The notes beneath the pieces were generated by a model. That model was not told where the DNA came from, did not search any database, and saw nothing but the letters and a program-made list of their open reading frames with translations. The position numbers and the translations under genes are program-made. Below, in pieces: positions 26,706-36,243 of a stretch of DNA of 64,000 nucleotides (positions within the stretch are counted from its first letter, which is position 1; each line of letters opens with the position of its first letter). Source of the DNA: UBA8437 sp963582065 (GTDB lineage: Bacteria > Planctomycetota > Planctomycetia > Planctomycetales > Planctomycetaceae); NCBI GenBank assembly GCA_963582065.1, contig CAUZRQ010000019.1, positions 1 to 64,000 of the forward strand. Direction: 5' to 3'.

Positions 26706-28993
26706 ACCAGTCCACTGCGTTTTCTGAGAAACCACTCGAGCGACATCAGGCCGACGAACAGTCCCAGCACGTACCAGTTGTCCCACAGGTCGATGACGTT
26801 GGCCTGCATCACCCCGGTCGCCGCCGGCTCGGCCGCCAGTTGTTCGATCGCTTCACCGAATTGCTCGGGGAGGAACCGGGCACCGCCGCTGAGTTGGGCA
26901 ATCTGTTCGAGCAACCCGGGGTCGGCGGCGGGGTCGTCGAGTTCCAGGTCACGGGCGTTGACAAGGAACCGTGCGCGGGCCGGCAGTCCGACTGACTGGC
27001 CGCCTCGGCTGGCGGTCACCTCGACCCAGTAATCCCCCGCCTCGGCCGTCTCGGCGAACCGAGACGAGAACGCCTCGACATCCCTGCGAGGCCTCAACTC
27101 CACCTTCCTCTGGCCCGGCGCCAGCACGCTGACCTGGAACTGGGCATCATCGATCGGCTGTCCCTGTTCATCGCGTGCCCCGAACCGCACCGGCACCTCG
27201 GCCGCGGCGTTGAACGAGCGTGGCTCGACCTGGACCCAGACCGGCTGGTCGGTGTCGTCTTCCTTGTGGGCCAGCCAGAAGATCATCTGCTGCCAGAACC
27301 GCTGGTGCACCTCGCGATGACCGAACTGGAACCAGAAGAAGGTCGAGTCGCCTGCGAAGGCGATCAGCCGACCCGTGCCGGTGTCGGTGGCAACCAGCAA
27401 CGCGTTCCCATCGGGATCCCGCGCCAGCACGTCAACGAACTCGTTCTTCGGACGCAGCCGATTGGCCTTCTCCAGCGGCGGCAGAGCCTCCCAGCGAGCC
27501 CTGTTCACCTCGCCCGAATCGGCGATCCGCATGATGTAGTGAGCCAGCCCCGAATCGGTGGGGATCACGCGGATGTCCTTCATCAGGTGCAGGTCGGTTT
27601 CGATCGGACCGTCCCCCTGCACTTCCGCGGCGTTCATGGCCACGGGCGTCAATTCGGCCAGCGGGGTCCCGGCGTAACCCCCGGCTCCGAACGCCTGAAA
27701 ACCGCCCAGCATCAGCAACCCGGCCCCCTCACGAACCCGTGCCGCCAGGCTGGCCAGGTGCTGGCGACCCAGTACGCTGGCCGGGACATCGCCGAGGATG
27801 TAGATGTCATGACGCCCGGGAGCAAACAACTCGGCGTCGAGCCGTGACGGCTCGACCCGTCGGCCCGGCCGCACGATGTGCGATTCGAGCTGGATCTTCT
27901 CCGAAGCCCGCAGCAACTGCACGCTGCGGAGTTCGGGTCGCAGACGATCGATGTAGGCGACTCGGATCCCACCACGGCGAACGGTGATCAACGACCGGCG
28001 GCGGTTGTTGGTCTGTCGGACCTCACCCTCGAGTGGTTCGGCTTCGACCGAGATCTTGAATTCTCCGGGACGGGTCGGCACGAACGACAACTCGACCTGG
28101 CGAACATCCTCGTTCTGGGTCGTGGTCATGCGGCGGATCGGCGAAGTGCGTCCGGTCGCTGGCGGCTGCACCATCAGGCCCGACTGGCCGATCGCCTTCC
28201 CGGTCCGGTCCTCAACCAGCAGGCGGACCCGGACGTCCTTCCCGGCTGCCCCGATCAGCCTCACCCGCGCACGGACGATCACCGCCTTGTTCTCGAACAC
28301 CACGCGGTCCACCAGCAGGTCATCGACCGAGATGTCCAGCGAGTTGTCGCCGGCACCGGAGGCCCCGAAGGGTACGGTGAATACGCGAAGCCCCTGGTCT
28401 CCGAGCATCCGGGCCACGCGACGGGGATCGAGATCAAACGGGGAAACCGCTCGCTGGGCCCCATCCCCCATCAGGATCACGCCGCTGATCTGCTGGTTTC
28501 GGGCCTCCTCGAGCACCTTCTCGAGCACCGTACCCATTGCCGTCTGATCGCCGATGGTTTCCGAAGAGGGCGCCTGGTCCCGGTCGAGATCCAACGGCAC
28601 GAGGTCCCGATCGAAATCGAAGAACCTCACCTCGGTGTTCTCGCCGATCTCTTCGAGCTGTGTCCGGAACGCTCCGATCGTCTCGACCAATGCCGCCCGC
28701 CGTGTCTTGCCGCCGGCCGCATCGGGAATCTCCATGCTCCGCGTGCGATCCATCACCACCGCGAACACTCGCGATCGGCTGTCGGGCTCGATCACCTGCA
28801 GGCTCGGTCGCAACATCGTGAACGCCAGCACCCCGACGACCGCCAGTCGCAGCAACAGAAGCAGCCGGCCGGTCTGGGGTGAAACCGCCCGCAGGTGGCG
28901 GCGATACGTCCGCACGATCAGCACCACGATCGCAACCAGGACCGCGACAACCAATCCCCAGTGCCAGACGGGTGCCATGTCGAAACGGATCAT
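26702..28993 (-). CDS. VWA-domain membrane protein with GATase1-like domain
   Basis: 763 residues. Two N-terminal hydrophobic segments (GLVVAVLVAIVVLIV and LLLLLRLAVVGVLAFTML) are followed by a VWA domain with an altered MIDAS (VVMDRTRSM, later VILMGDGAQR), a beta-sandwich region, and a GATase1-like domain (RVAYIDRLRPELRS, YILGDVPASV, GLLMLGGFQAFGAGGYAGT). A C-terminal membrane helix ends in WFLRKRSGLV, close to the tail of the protein at 1-2123. Its start overlaps the stop of the BatA-like gene (28990-28993), so the two are coupled. Probably part of a MoxR/BatA-type envelope complex. Confidence 0.85.
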   Translation of the reverse strand: MIRFDMAPVWHWGLVVAVLVAIVVLIVRTYRRHLRAVSPQTGRLLLLLRLAVVGVLAFTMLRPSLQVIEPDSRSRVFAVVMDRTRSMEIPDAAGGKTRRAALVETIGAFRTQLEEIGENTEVRFFDFDRDLVPLDLDRDQAPSSETIGDQTAMGTVLEKVLEEARNQQISGVILMGDGAQRAVSPFDLDPRRVARMLGDQGLRVFTVPFGASGAGDNSLDISVDDLLVDRVVFENKAVIVRARVRLIGAAGKDVRVRLLVEDRTGKAIGQSGLMVQPPATGRTSPIRRMTTTQNEDVRQVELSFVPTRPGEFKISVEAEPLEGEVRQTNNRRRSLITVRRGGIRVAYIDRLRPELRSVQLLRASEKIQLESHIVRPGRRVEPSRLDAELFAPGRHDIYILGDVPASVLGRQHLASLAARVREGAGLLMLGGFQAFGAGGYAGTPLAELTPVAMNAAEVQGDGPIETDLHLMKDIRVIPTDSGLAHYIMRIADSGEVNRARWEALPPLEKANRLRPKNEFVDVLARDPDGNALLVATDTGTGRLIAFAGDSTFFWFQFGHREVHQRFWQQMIFWLAHKEDDTDQPVWVQVEPRSFNAAAEVPVRFGARDEQGQPIDDAQFQVSVLAPGQRKVELRPRRDVEAFSSRFAETAEAGDYWVEVTASRGGQSVGLPARARFLVNARDLELDDPAADPGLLEQIAQLSGGARFLPEQFGEAIEQLAAEPAATGVMQANVIDLWDNWYVLGLFVGLMSLEWFLRKRSGLV

Positions 28994-31503
28994 GGGCCAC
29001 CGCCTCCGCTCCCGGCCGTCACCGCTGCCTGCTGGTCGGCTTCATAGAAGCGGTTGGCAACAAGGTGTTCACAGCAGAAGACGATCAGCAGCAGCAGCAA
29101 CACGATCGGGAACACCTCGCGACCGATCCGCATGTCTCCCACGCGTCGCTGGAGTTCTTCGAGATCGCGGGCCAGTTGGTAACGGTCGGCACCGAGCAAC
29201 GCATCGAGATCCTCCGCCGTCAATTGGACAAGATCGCGTTCGGCGGCATCCAGATTCAGGCTGAAACCGGCCCGCCACGCCTGGGCATCGCCGAGGCCCC
29301 GAACCTCGTAATGGCCCAGGGCCTCGGAGACATCCACCGACAGAACCTGGCCCGTCGAGGATTGTCCCGGCCGCTGGCTGCCGTCAGGAGCCACGACCGA
29401 AAACTCGGTGACCGGACGTGGCGGAAACAACTGGACGGACAGCGACGTGTTCGCTTCGTAGGTGTAGGATTCGCCCGAGCGTTGTGCCAGATAGCCGACC
29501 AGTTGATCGACCAGCACGACAAACCAGTCCGAGCGGGCCAGGTCGTTCCAGTTCCAGCGGAGATCCAGCGCGGAGGCCAGCATCAGCGTGCGACCCCGGC
29601 CGAGGCTGCGTTCGAGCAACGCGGGATCGCGCGTGTCTCCGGTGAAGCGTGCCACCACCTGGCAACCCGGACCCGGCTGCAACCTCCAGTAAAGCCGGAT
29701 GTCCCGGAGCACGAGATCACCTGCTCCGCCCAGATCGGCAAACAACTTCAACGCCGGGTGTGTGGCGTTGCGGAGATCGAGAAATTCGGGGGGGGTGAAC
29801 TTGCGCGAGACGTCCAGTGTGGCCGGCAGCACGGCCTGGGCCGACTTGCTGTTGTAAGCAGTCGGCTTGACTCCGCGATCCTGTTGCCAGTGCACCGAAG
29901 ATCCCAGCACCACGCCCAGGCCGCCGCCCGCCTCGACGAAACTCTCGAGTTCCCTCCAGGACTCGTCGCTGATCTCGGGGACATTCAGCAGGATCACGGT
30001 CCGGAAACCGGCCAGTTTCATGTCGGCGAGCCGGTTGGGGGGCACGTGCTCACAGACAAACCTCGCACGACCCCGCTCAATCTCCTGCTCGGGTGCCAGG
30101 GCCTCGACCAGGTAGCTGGCCTCCGACGCGGTCGGTGCCACCACCAGCACACGGGGAGCCGATGCGACGGTGACGGTGAAGTACCCCACGTCGTCGGCGG
30201 CCAGCGGATCGCTGGATCGCAACCGCAGTTCGCCCTGCACGAACGGCCCCGCCAGGCCATCGGCGACCAGGCTGACCGTCGCCGCGGCTTCTCCGACCAG
30301 CTTGACCTCGGCCGACCCTCGAGGGACCCGCTTGCCCGTGGCGCTGATCACGAACAGGTCGACGGTCTGAGCCACCTCGCCCTTGAGACCGATCCCGTCT
30401 ACCGCCGCGGTGATGGTCACCGCGCCGCCATCGGCGATCGTCTGGCGAGAGAGATCGAGCGAGGCGATGCCGATGTTGACGGGTTTGTCGACACCGGTGT
30501 GGACCACATAGACCCCGCCCAGCCACGGACACTTTTCGACTGCTGCGGTGAGTCGATCTGCGTCGGCCGTCCCCCGCGACCAACCGCCGCGGGCCAGATC
30601 GGTGAACACGTAGACTTCGCGGACGAACGAATCCTCGCCCCCGGCCCGGATCGAGGCACGTTCACGATCCGATTCGAGCAGCGACAGGCCGCTCTCGATG
30701 CACCCGTTGAGCGTGCGGCTGACCGGGTGCAGCACCAGTTGTTCGATGCGACGTCGCAGCGCGACCGGGCTGGACTGGAAGATCACGAACCGCCCTGCCG
30801 TCGCCGCATCATCGTCGCCGACGGGTGCGGCACCCCGAGTCGACTCGATGGCGGTGTCAATCACCGCGACCCGGCTGCCGGCCGGCAGTCGATCGAGATG
30901 GTCTCGAGCGATCTGCTGGGCCACCTCCAGCCGGGTCTTGCTCTGGTGTCGATACTCCATGCTCTGGCTGGTGTCGAAGACAAACACGGCGGCGACCGGT
31001 GCGTTGCGGGCCACTCCCACCGACGGATTGGTCACCTCGGCAGCCACCCGGGGCCCGTACCAACCGCCGGCCCACAGGGCCAACAACAACGCGGTCACCG
31101 CGCCCAGGCCGCCCCGCAACAGGGTGCGGCGAGTCGAGTACACGTGACCGGGCCAGTCACGATGACGCCAGCGGCGTGTCATCAACCGGTAGATGGCCAG
31201 TGGCAACAAGAACACCGCCAACAGGCCCAGCCCCTCGCCGGGCCACTGCGGCCAGTAATCGGCCGCGGGCAACTTCGGCCGGGCCACCGCCAGCACCAAC
31301 AGGGCGATCAACGCCATCCGCAGCAGCAGCAACCAGATGTGTCGAAGTCGCAACCGGCGACGATTGTGGCGACGCCGCGACTGGAGCAGCCGCAGGGCGG
31401 GGAACAGGTGTGGCTTGGGCCGGGCCCGCAACAACATATGCAGGACGACTGGCACCGCGGCCAGGCCGAGTCCATAGATGATGGCGGGGTTGATCAGTTG
31501 CAT
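28990..31503 (-). CDS. BatA-like VWA-domain membrane protein
   Basis: 837 residues. The N-terminus matches the BatA/aerotolerance N-terminal domain: INPAIIYGLGLAAVPVVLHMLLRARPK and, after a basic stretch (RRRHNRRRLRLRH), a second helix. Another membrane pair lies near residues 75-145. The VWA domain has MIDAS DTSQSMEYR. A GATase-like segment (APRVLVVAPTASEASYLVEAL) and beta-rich region follow, with a C-terminal helix (EVFPIVLLLLLIVFCCEHLVANRFY). It is the first gene of the pair with 26702-28993. moxR and DUF58 genes, often upstream, are absent from this window. Confidence 0.85.
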   Translation of the reverse strand: MQLINPAIIYGLGLAAVPVVLHMLLRARPKPHLFPALRLLQSRRRHNRRRLRLRHIWLLLLRMALIALLVLAVARPKLPAADYWPQWPGEGLGLLAVFLLPLAIYRLMTRRWRHRDWPGHVYSTRRTLLRGGLGAVTALLLALWAGGWYGPRVAAEVTNPSVGVARNAPVAAVFVFDTSQSMEYRHQSKTRLEVAQQIARDHLDRLPAGSRVAVIDTAIESTRGAAPVGDDDAATAGRFVIFQSSPVALRRRIEQLVLHPVSRTLNGCIESGLSLLESDRERASIRAGGEDSFVREVYVFTDLARGGWSRGTADADRLTAAVEKCPWLGGVYVVHTGVDKPVNIGIASLDLSRQTIADGGAVTITAAVDGIGLKGEVAQTVDLFVISATGKRVPRGSAEVKLVGEAAATVSLVADGLAGPFVQGELRLRSSDPLAADDVGYFTVTVASAPRVLVVAPTASEASYLVEALAPEQEIERGRARFVCEHVPPNRLADMKLAGFRTVILLNVPEISDESWRELESFVEAGGGLGVVLGSSVHWQQDRGVKPTAYNSKSAQAVLPATLDVSRKFTPPEFLDLRNATHPALKLFADLGGAGDLVLRDIRLYWRLQPGPGCQVVARFTGDTRDPALLERSLGRGRTLMLASALDLRWNWNDLARSDWFVVLVDQLVGYLAQRSGESYTYEANTSLSVQLFPPRPVTEFSVVAPDGSQRPGQSSTGQVLSVDVSEALGHYEVRGLGDAQAWRAGFSLNLDAAERDLVQLTAEDLDALLGADRYQLARDLEELQRRVGDMRIGREVFPIVLLLLLIVFCCEHLVANRFYEADQQAAVTAGSGGGGP

Positions 31504-31585
31504 CAGACGACGACACCAATCGACGGGTCCGAGGACATTCTAACTGCTGGAACCGGATTGCGGATGACCGAACCGGGAATCGGTC

Positions 31586-32389
31586 TCATTCGGTGCCCAG
31601 AATCAACCCCTGCACCTCGTCCCGCAGCTCCGCGTTGACGCTCAATCCGTTGCCACCGTCAACGACAGGTCGTCCGTCAAGCGTGAGGAAGTGCCCACCA
31701 GCTTCCTGCAGGATCGGCAGCAGTGCCGCCGCATCCCAGATGTTCATCACGGGATCGACCATCACGTCGGCCCGTCCGGTGGCCACCAACAGGTGCCCGT
31801 AACAGTCACTCCAGCCGCGAACCAGGGCCGCGCGATCACAGAAGCGGTCGAACACGTCCTGTCGACCCAACGTCCGCCAACGAGTGATCGTGGTCGTGCA
31901 GAACAGGGCCTGGTCGAGTTGCTGAACGGTCGAGACACGGGCTGGACGGGGATCACCGCCGGCCTGCTGCCACCATGCCCCCAGGCCGATACCGCCATAG
32001 GCCACCTCGTCGAGGGCTGGCATCCGGCAGACACCGGCCACCATCTGCCCGTCGTGTTCCAGGCCGATCAGTGTGCCGAACAACGGCACATGGTGAATGA
32101 ACGACTTGGTACCGTCGATCGGGTCGAGAATCCAACGGAACCCGTTGCTGCCGACGGTTTCGTCGAATTCCTCTCCCAGCACCCCGTCATCGGGCCATTG
32201 CTCAGCCACCCTCCTGCGAATCAACTGCTCGGCCTCGCGGTCGGCAGCGGTCACAGGAGAATCGTCCTGCTTGCGCTCGACGACCAGGTCCGTGTCGAGG
32301 AAGTGTCGCATGATCAATTCGCCGGCCTCGGCCGCCACCGCGACGGCAAAATCGAGTCGACCGTCGAGATCGTTGATCGCCCCACTCAT
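31586..32389 (-). CDS. hisN: Inositol-monophosphatase-family phosphatase (histidinol-phosphatase-like)
   Basis: 267 residues from ATG 32389, which overlaps the stop of the upstream gene (ATGA). The Mg-binding signature is present: LGEEFDE, RWILDPIDGTKSFIHHVPLFGTLIGLE and NIWDAAALLPILQEAGG. The sequence GTKSFIHHVPLFGTLI is the form seen in HisN-type histidinol-phosphate phosphatases, the eighth step of histidine synthesis. Inositol-phosphatase or CysQ-like activity remains possible; no his genes are nearby. Confidence 0.83.
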   Translation of the reverse strand: MSGAINDLDGRLDFAVAVAAEAGELIMRHFLDTDLVVERKQDDSPVTAADREAEQLIRRRVAEQWPDDGVLGEEFDETVGSNGFRWILDPIDGTKSFIHHVPLFGTLIGLEHDGQMVAGVCRMPALDEVAYGGIGLGAWWQQAGGDPRPARVSTVQQLDQALFCTTTITRWRTLGRQDVFDRFCDRAALVRGWSDCYGHLLVATGRADVMVDPVMNIWDAAALLPILQEAGGHFLTLDGRPVVDGGNGLSVNAELRDEVQGLILGTE

Positions 32390-33639
32390 GTCGGATCCTC
32401 CTCGAGCCGGTACAGGTGCTCGCCGGCCCGTCGCACCAGCAGCACGCCCTCGTCCTCCCGATCGGCGAACGACTCGACATCGATCGATGCCGGATCGCGC
32501 CAACCCAGGTTGATCCGCCGGCAGATCTCCTCGGACAACCCCGTGGCCAGCGTCACGTTGATCCGAGGCCGTTCGATCCCGTCGACCATTCTTCCACCGC
32601 CACGAACGTGGGTCGAGTGAGCCAGGACACCGCGAGGAATCTCGGCGAACCGATCAAGTTGATTCGTGAAATAGTCCCGCACGTGGTAACCCACCCGTTC
32701 GATCAACCGCCCGTGGGTGATCGAGATCTCCGACAGGTGCGGTGCGTAGATGATCAACTCGCCACCGTCGGCGACAACCGGTTCGAGCTTGTACATGCAC
32801 TTTCCGGCCACCCACAACTCGTCGTACATCGGAGGCGCACACGAGAGCACGGTATCGAATGGCCGGGGTTTGCGGAGAATGTGGATGCGGTTGGACAGGT
32901 CCGCCGCGCCGGCCCAGGCCGTTTCGGGAGTCCCGTAAAACAGATCCAGGACACCCCCATCGCCGCCGACGACGAATGCCACGCAACGGCGATCGACGGG
33001 GATCATCGCCGCGGCACGGTCAACCACTTCACGAACCGGTGTCCGGCCGACCCCGATGATCTCGGCGTTGGTGATCAGGGCTCCGAGCCAGTGGAAGAAG
33101 TTGAGGATCTCGGCTCCGGCGATGCCGGGAAAGAAGTACTTGTTGCCGCCCGAGAAGCCGACGACCTCGTGAGGGAACACCGGGCCCAGAACCAGCAGCA
33201 GGTCGTAGTCGTCGATCCGCGAGTTGATTTCAACGGCGACGTCCTCGGCGAGCAGGCCGTCGGAGATCTCGGCAGTGTCGGCAGCCGAGAGAGTCCCGAT
33301 CCTCCTCAGGCGACCGGGACGGTCCCATTCGTGGTTGAACAACCCGACCGATTCGCCTCCCTCGATTTCGTCGATTCCCAGCATCGCGGCGATCGCGGCG
33401 GTTTCCATCGCCGGGTGAGTCCCCAGCGCGACGATCACATCGACGGTGGCCGCGACCGGGCCGATCTGTCGATGGAGGGCTCCGAAGAGCAGCGGCAACG
33501 GGGCGGTGCGTGTCGAATCCGGCACGACCACCAGCACGCGACGACCGGAAAAATCGTCGATGGGCAATCGCGAAGCAAACCACTCCTCGACCGAACCGGG
33601 TTCCAACGACGCGGTCATCGCCGGAGAGGATCCGGTCAT
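32386..33639 (-). CDS. LarA-family (DUF2088) nickel-pincer racemase/epimerase-like protein
   Basis: 417 residues. The N-terminal DUF2088 region has VLVVVPDSTRTAPL and VIVALGTHPAM; the active-site segment is PVFPHEVVGFSGGNKYFFPGIAGAEILNFFHW, containing the His and Lys used in lactate racemase to hold the nickel-pincer cofactor. LarA homologues act as racemases or epimerases of 2-hydroxy acids. The cofactor genes larB, larC and larE are not in the window. It is linked by 4-base overlaps to hisN downstream and the antiporter upstream. Confidence 0.82.
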   Translation of the reverse strand: MTGSSPAMTASLEPGSVEEWFASRLPIDDFSGRRVLVVVPDSTRTAPLPLLFGALHRQIGPVAATVDVIVALGTHPAMETAAIAAMLGIDEIEGGESVGLFNHEWDRPGRLRRIGTLSAADTAEISDGLLAEDVAVEINSRIDDYDLLLVLGPVFPHEVVGFSGGNKYFFPGIAGAEILNFFHWLGALITNAEIIGVGRTPVREVVDRAAAMIPVDRRCVAFVVGGDGGVLDLFYGTPETAWAGAADLSNRIHILRKPRPFDTVLSCAPPMYDELWVAGKCMYKLEPVVADGGELIIYAPHLSEISITHGRLIERVGYHVRDYFTNQLDRFAEIPRGVLAHSTHVRGGGRMVDGIERPRINVTLATGLSEEICRRINLGWRDPASIDVESFADREDEGVLLVRRAGEHLYRLEEDPT

Positions 33640-34712
33640 GGCGCCCCCACAGCGGCCGGATCGCCTCCTACCGCAAAGCTGATGACAACGAACGCGATGT
33701 ACAACAGCACCAGTGGCACACCCATCGGTCGCTCGAATGTGTTCTTTCGCACCGCGCGGAAGATGAACAGCCGGAACAGGACCAGGATCGCCAGCATCGC
33801 CGGCAGGTGCACGTAGAGGAACACTTCGGGAATCCGCGCCGCGCTATCGACGATCGGCAACGGGGACGCAATCGCCGATGCCCCGACCACAAACAGGACG
33901 TTGAGCACGTCGGCACCAATGACGTTGCCGACCAGCAATTCCGGATGGCCACGGCGGATCGCGGTCATGCCGACCACCAATTCGGGCAGGGAGGTCCCGA
34001 AGGCGACCAACGTCGCCGAAATCACCACCTGCGGCACCGAGAGCCTGAGAGCCACCACGGTGACCGACTCGATCAGGATATGGCTGCTGACAACCACAAC
34101 GATCGCTCCCACCAGCAGCACAAACAGAATGACCGGAGCCCGTTTCACGCCGTCGGATCCGTCGTCAGTCTCCGGCGAAACCGTCTCCTTCGCGTCCGCC
34201 TGCATGCTCCATCGAACCGAAGCGATCATGTAGAGGGCCAACAGTGCCAGGAACATTCCACCGGCCCATACCGGGATCTCGGCCGAATCGCCGTCGATCA
34301 TCCACATCGCGTAGCAGAGCCCGGCCAACAGGACAGCCGAGCCGAATTGCACCCACCCCTGTCGAGCCAGCAGGAACCGGTTGACCGGGAGCCGGATCAT
34401 CAGGCAGCCGATCCCGAAGATCAGCCCGGTGTCGGCAATGATCGATCCCACGGCATTGCCCAGGGCCAGGCCGCTCTTGCCGTCCCACGCCGCCATCACG
34501 CTGACGGCACACTCCGGAGCGGTCGTCCCCAGGCTGACGATCGTCGCTCCCACGATGATCTCCGGCACCCCCAGCCGCCGGGCCAACGCGGTGGCCGATT
34601 CGACCAGCCAGTCCGCCCCGGTCATCAGGGTGAACATCGAGAAGACCACCAAGCCCAGCAGACCCCACTCCGGCAAGGTCTGGAACCAGTCACTGGGAAT
34701 CAGGAATTCCAC
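33636..34712 (-). CDS. Calcium/sodium antiporter (CaCA family, YrbG-like)
   Basis: 358 residues with about ten membrane helices in two inverted halves. Each half has an alpha-repeat: VPEIIVGATIVSLGTTAPECAVS and VPQVVISATLVAFGTSLPELVVG, carrying the paired acidic residues that bind Ca2+ and Na+. The central loop is charged (QADAKETVSPETDDGSDG). The family exchanges Ca2+ for Na+ across the cytoplasmic membrane. First gene of the antiporter / LarA-like / hisN run; about 250 bases upstream separate it from the divergent small gene at 34962. Confidence 0.92.
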   Translation of the reverse strand: MEFLIPSDWFQTLPEWGLLGLVVFSMFTLMTGADWLVESATALARRLGVPEIIVGATIVSLGTTAPECAVSVMAAWDGKSGLALGNAVGSIIADTGLIFGIGCLMIRLPVNRFLLARQGWVQFGSAVLLAGLCYAMWMIDGDSAEIPVWAGGMFLALLALYMIASVRWSMQADAKETVSPETDDGSDGVKRAPVILFVLLVGAIVVVVSSHILIESVTVVALRLSVPQVVISATLVAFGTSLPELVVGMTAIRRGHPELLVGNVIGADVLNVLFVVGASAIASPLPIVDSAARIPEVFLYVHLPAMLAILVLFRLFIFRAVRKNTFERPMGVPLVLLYIAFVVISFAVGGDPAAVGAP

Positions 34713-34961
34713 GGCCTCTCACCACCGTCTCGAGTCGTTCGGATCGGCCATCCTAACGCTCGCTGCAACGTGCCGGAAGCCTCGCGATCCTCATTCACTC
34801 AACATGCCCCGGTCAATCCGGTTGTAACGGTCATGACGACGGGTGAGCGGGTGGTATGGCCTGCAACCGCAAAAAGCGCGGGTTTTTCCGGGTGTAGCGG
34901 CCGATAGAACCCTCTGGGGAAAAACGGACCCGGGCAAGGAACTCGGCAAGTGCAACGGGAA

Positions 34962-35273
34962 ATGAACGTCTTGGCGCTGGTGAAGAACTCGGAACGCTAC
35001 GTCTTCCTCTACGACGACGACAGCACCGAGAGTGTCCTGCAGAAGCTGGGACAATACGCAGCGGACAAGGAACTGAGCTTCAGTTGGTACGACGCCGCGG
35101 TGCTCAGCCAGAAGGTTCGGAGGTTGAAGGAGGAGGCGGTCGCCGAAAAGTCGACGGTTCCCTCGCCATCATCGCACCCGGCCCCGATCGCATCGCAGCC
35201 GCCCCTCGAGACCCCTCGGGAATCGGCACCGTTGCCGGGGCTGAGGTTCCGCGGCATCGGCCGGATGCCCTGA
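34962..35273 (+). CDS. Small conserved planctomycete protein of unknown function
   Basis: 103 residues from ATG 34962 (an upstream in-frame GTG at 34950 adds four). The N-terminal 60 residues (MNVLALVKNSERYVFLYDDD, FSWYDAAVLSQKVRRLKEE) form a compact alpha/beta unit that I associate with small proteins seen repeatedly in planctomycetes. The rest is Pro/Ser-rich and probably disordered. No catalytic motif is seen. xerC starts 17 bases after its stop, so the two may be cotranscribed. The roughly 250 bases upstream show no gene. Confidence 0.7.
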   Translation: MNVLALVKNSERYVFLYDDDSTESVLQKLGQYAADKELSFSWYDAAVLSQKVRRLKEEAVAEKSTVPSPSSHPAPIASQPPLETPRESAPLPGLRFRGIGRMP

Positions 35274-35290
35274 CGAATCGAGGCTCTCGC

Positions 35291-36199
35291 ATGCAGGCAG
35301 CCATCGACGGCTTTCTGCGTTATCTGCGGATCGAACGCAATGCGTCTCCGCTGACGCTGAAGTCCTACGGCGAAGATCTGTCGGTGCTGGTCGAGTACCT
35401 GCGGACGACCGAGGGCGGGCTGCCGGGCCCGTCGGATGTCTCGATCGGGCAGTTGAGGGCTTACGTGGCCAACCTGCACGAACGGGGCTACGCCCGGAGT
35501 ACGGTCGCACGGCGGCTGGCCAGCCTGCGGAGTTTCTTCGAGTACTGTCGCCGTGAAAAACTGGCCGACTCGAACCCCGCCCGCGCGCTCAGAACCCCCC
35601 GCCAGGGTCGACGGTTGCCGCATTTCCTGACAACCGACCAGGTGGCGGCATTGCTCGAGGCCCCGGCGACCGACCAACCCGCCGGTCTGAGGGATCGAGC
35701 GATCCTCGAAACTCTCTACTCGGCCGGCCTGCGGGTCAGCGAACTGGTCGCACTGGACATCGGTGACTGGGACCGCGACAGCAACATCCTGAGGATTCGC
35801 GGGAAGGGTCGGAAGGAACGGATCGCTCCGGTCGGCCGTTTTGCCGCCCGTGCACTGTCGGACTGGGTCGAGGTTCGTACCGCCGCCACCGATCTCGGTC
35901 CCCGGGACCGCGACGCCGTGTTCCTGAACCGTTTCGGCCGCCGTCTGACCGCCCGCAGTGTCGGCCGCTTGCTCGAAAAGCACATCGCCGCCGCCGGCCT
36001 CGATCAACTCACATCCCCCCACACCCTCCGGCACAGCTTCGCCAGCCACATGCTCGACGGCGGAGCTGATCTCCGCAGCGTCCAGGAACTTCTGGGTCAC
36101 AAGAGCCTGACCACCACCCAGATCTACACCCACGTCAGCACCCGCAGGCTGCGGGAGACCTACGAGCGGGCACATCCGCACGCGCAACGGAGCAGTTAG
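35291..36199 (+). CDS. xerC: Tyrosine recombinase XerC/D
   Basis: 302 residues from ATG 35291, which gives the standard Xer length; the open frame begins earlier (35084) but those residues shadow the preceding gene. The N-terminal SAM-like core-binding domain (IDGFLRYLRIERNASPLTL) is followed by the catalytic domain with the full set R148 (AGLRVSELV), K172 (GKGRKER), H244 and R247 (HTLRHSFA), H270 (LLGHKSLTTT) and Y279. Its likely role is chromosome-dimer resolution at dif. No integration-site repeats or phage genes are nearby, which argues against a mobile integrase. Confidence 0.93.
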   Translation: MQAAIDGFLRYLRIERNASPLTLKSYGEDLSVLVEYLRTTEGGLPGPSDVSIGQLRAYVANLHERGYARSTVARRLASLRSFFEYCRREKLADSNPARALRTPRQGRRLPHFLTTDQVAALLEAPATDQPAGLRDRAILETLYSAGLRVSELVALDIGDWDRDSNILRIRGKGRKERIAPVGRFAARALSDWVEVRTAATDLGPRDRDAVFLNRFGRRLTARSVGRLLEKHIAAAGLDQLTSPHTLRHSFASHMLDGGADLRSVQELLGHKSLTTTQIYTHVSTRRLRETYERAHPHAQRSS

Positions 36200-36243
36200 C
36201 GGCACACCGACGAATCGACGTGTCTCGACCACCCCGGCGATCG

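Noticed and set aside
28879..31638. 919-codon plus-strand open frame opposite the BatA-like gene
   Set aside because: Composition (Arg/Gln/His-rich, no hydrophobic core pattern) is typical of antisense frames; the minus-strand protein has clear domains and membrane helices.
34893..34910. GGCCGATAG upstream of the small gene at 34962, resembling a sigma-28 -10 box (GCCGATAA)
   Set aside because: No matching -35 TAAA element at the right distance and no motility genes nearby; one box alone is too weak.
35291..36199. XerC as a marker of a genomic island
   Set aside because: No direct repeats, tRNA gene or foreign composition around it; length and motifs are those of the housekeeping Xer recombinase.
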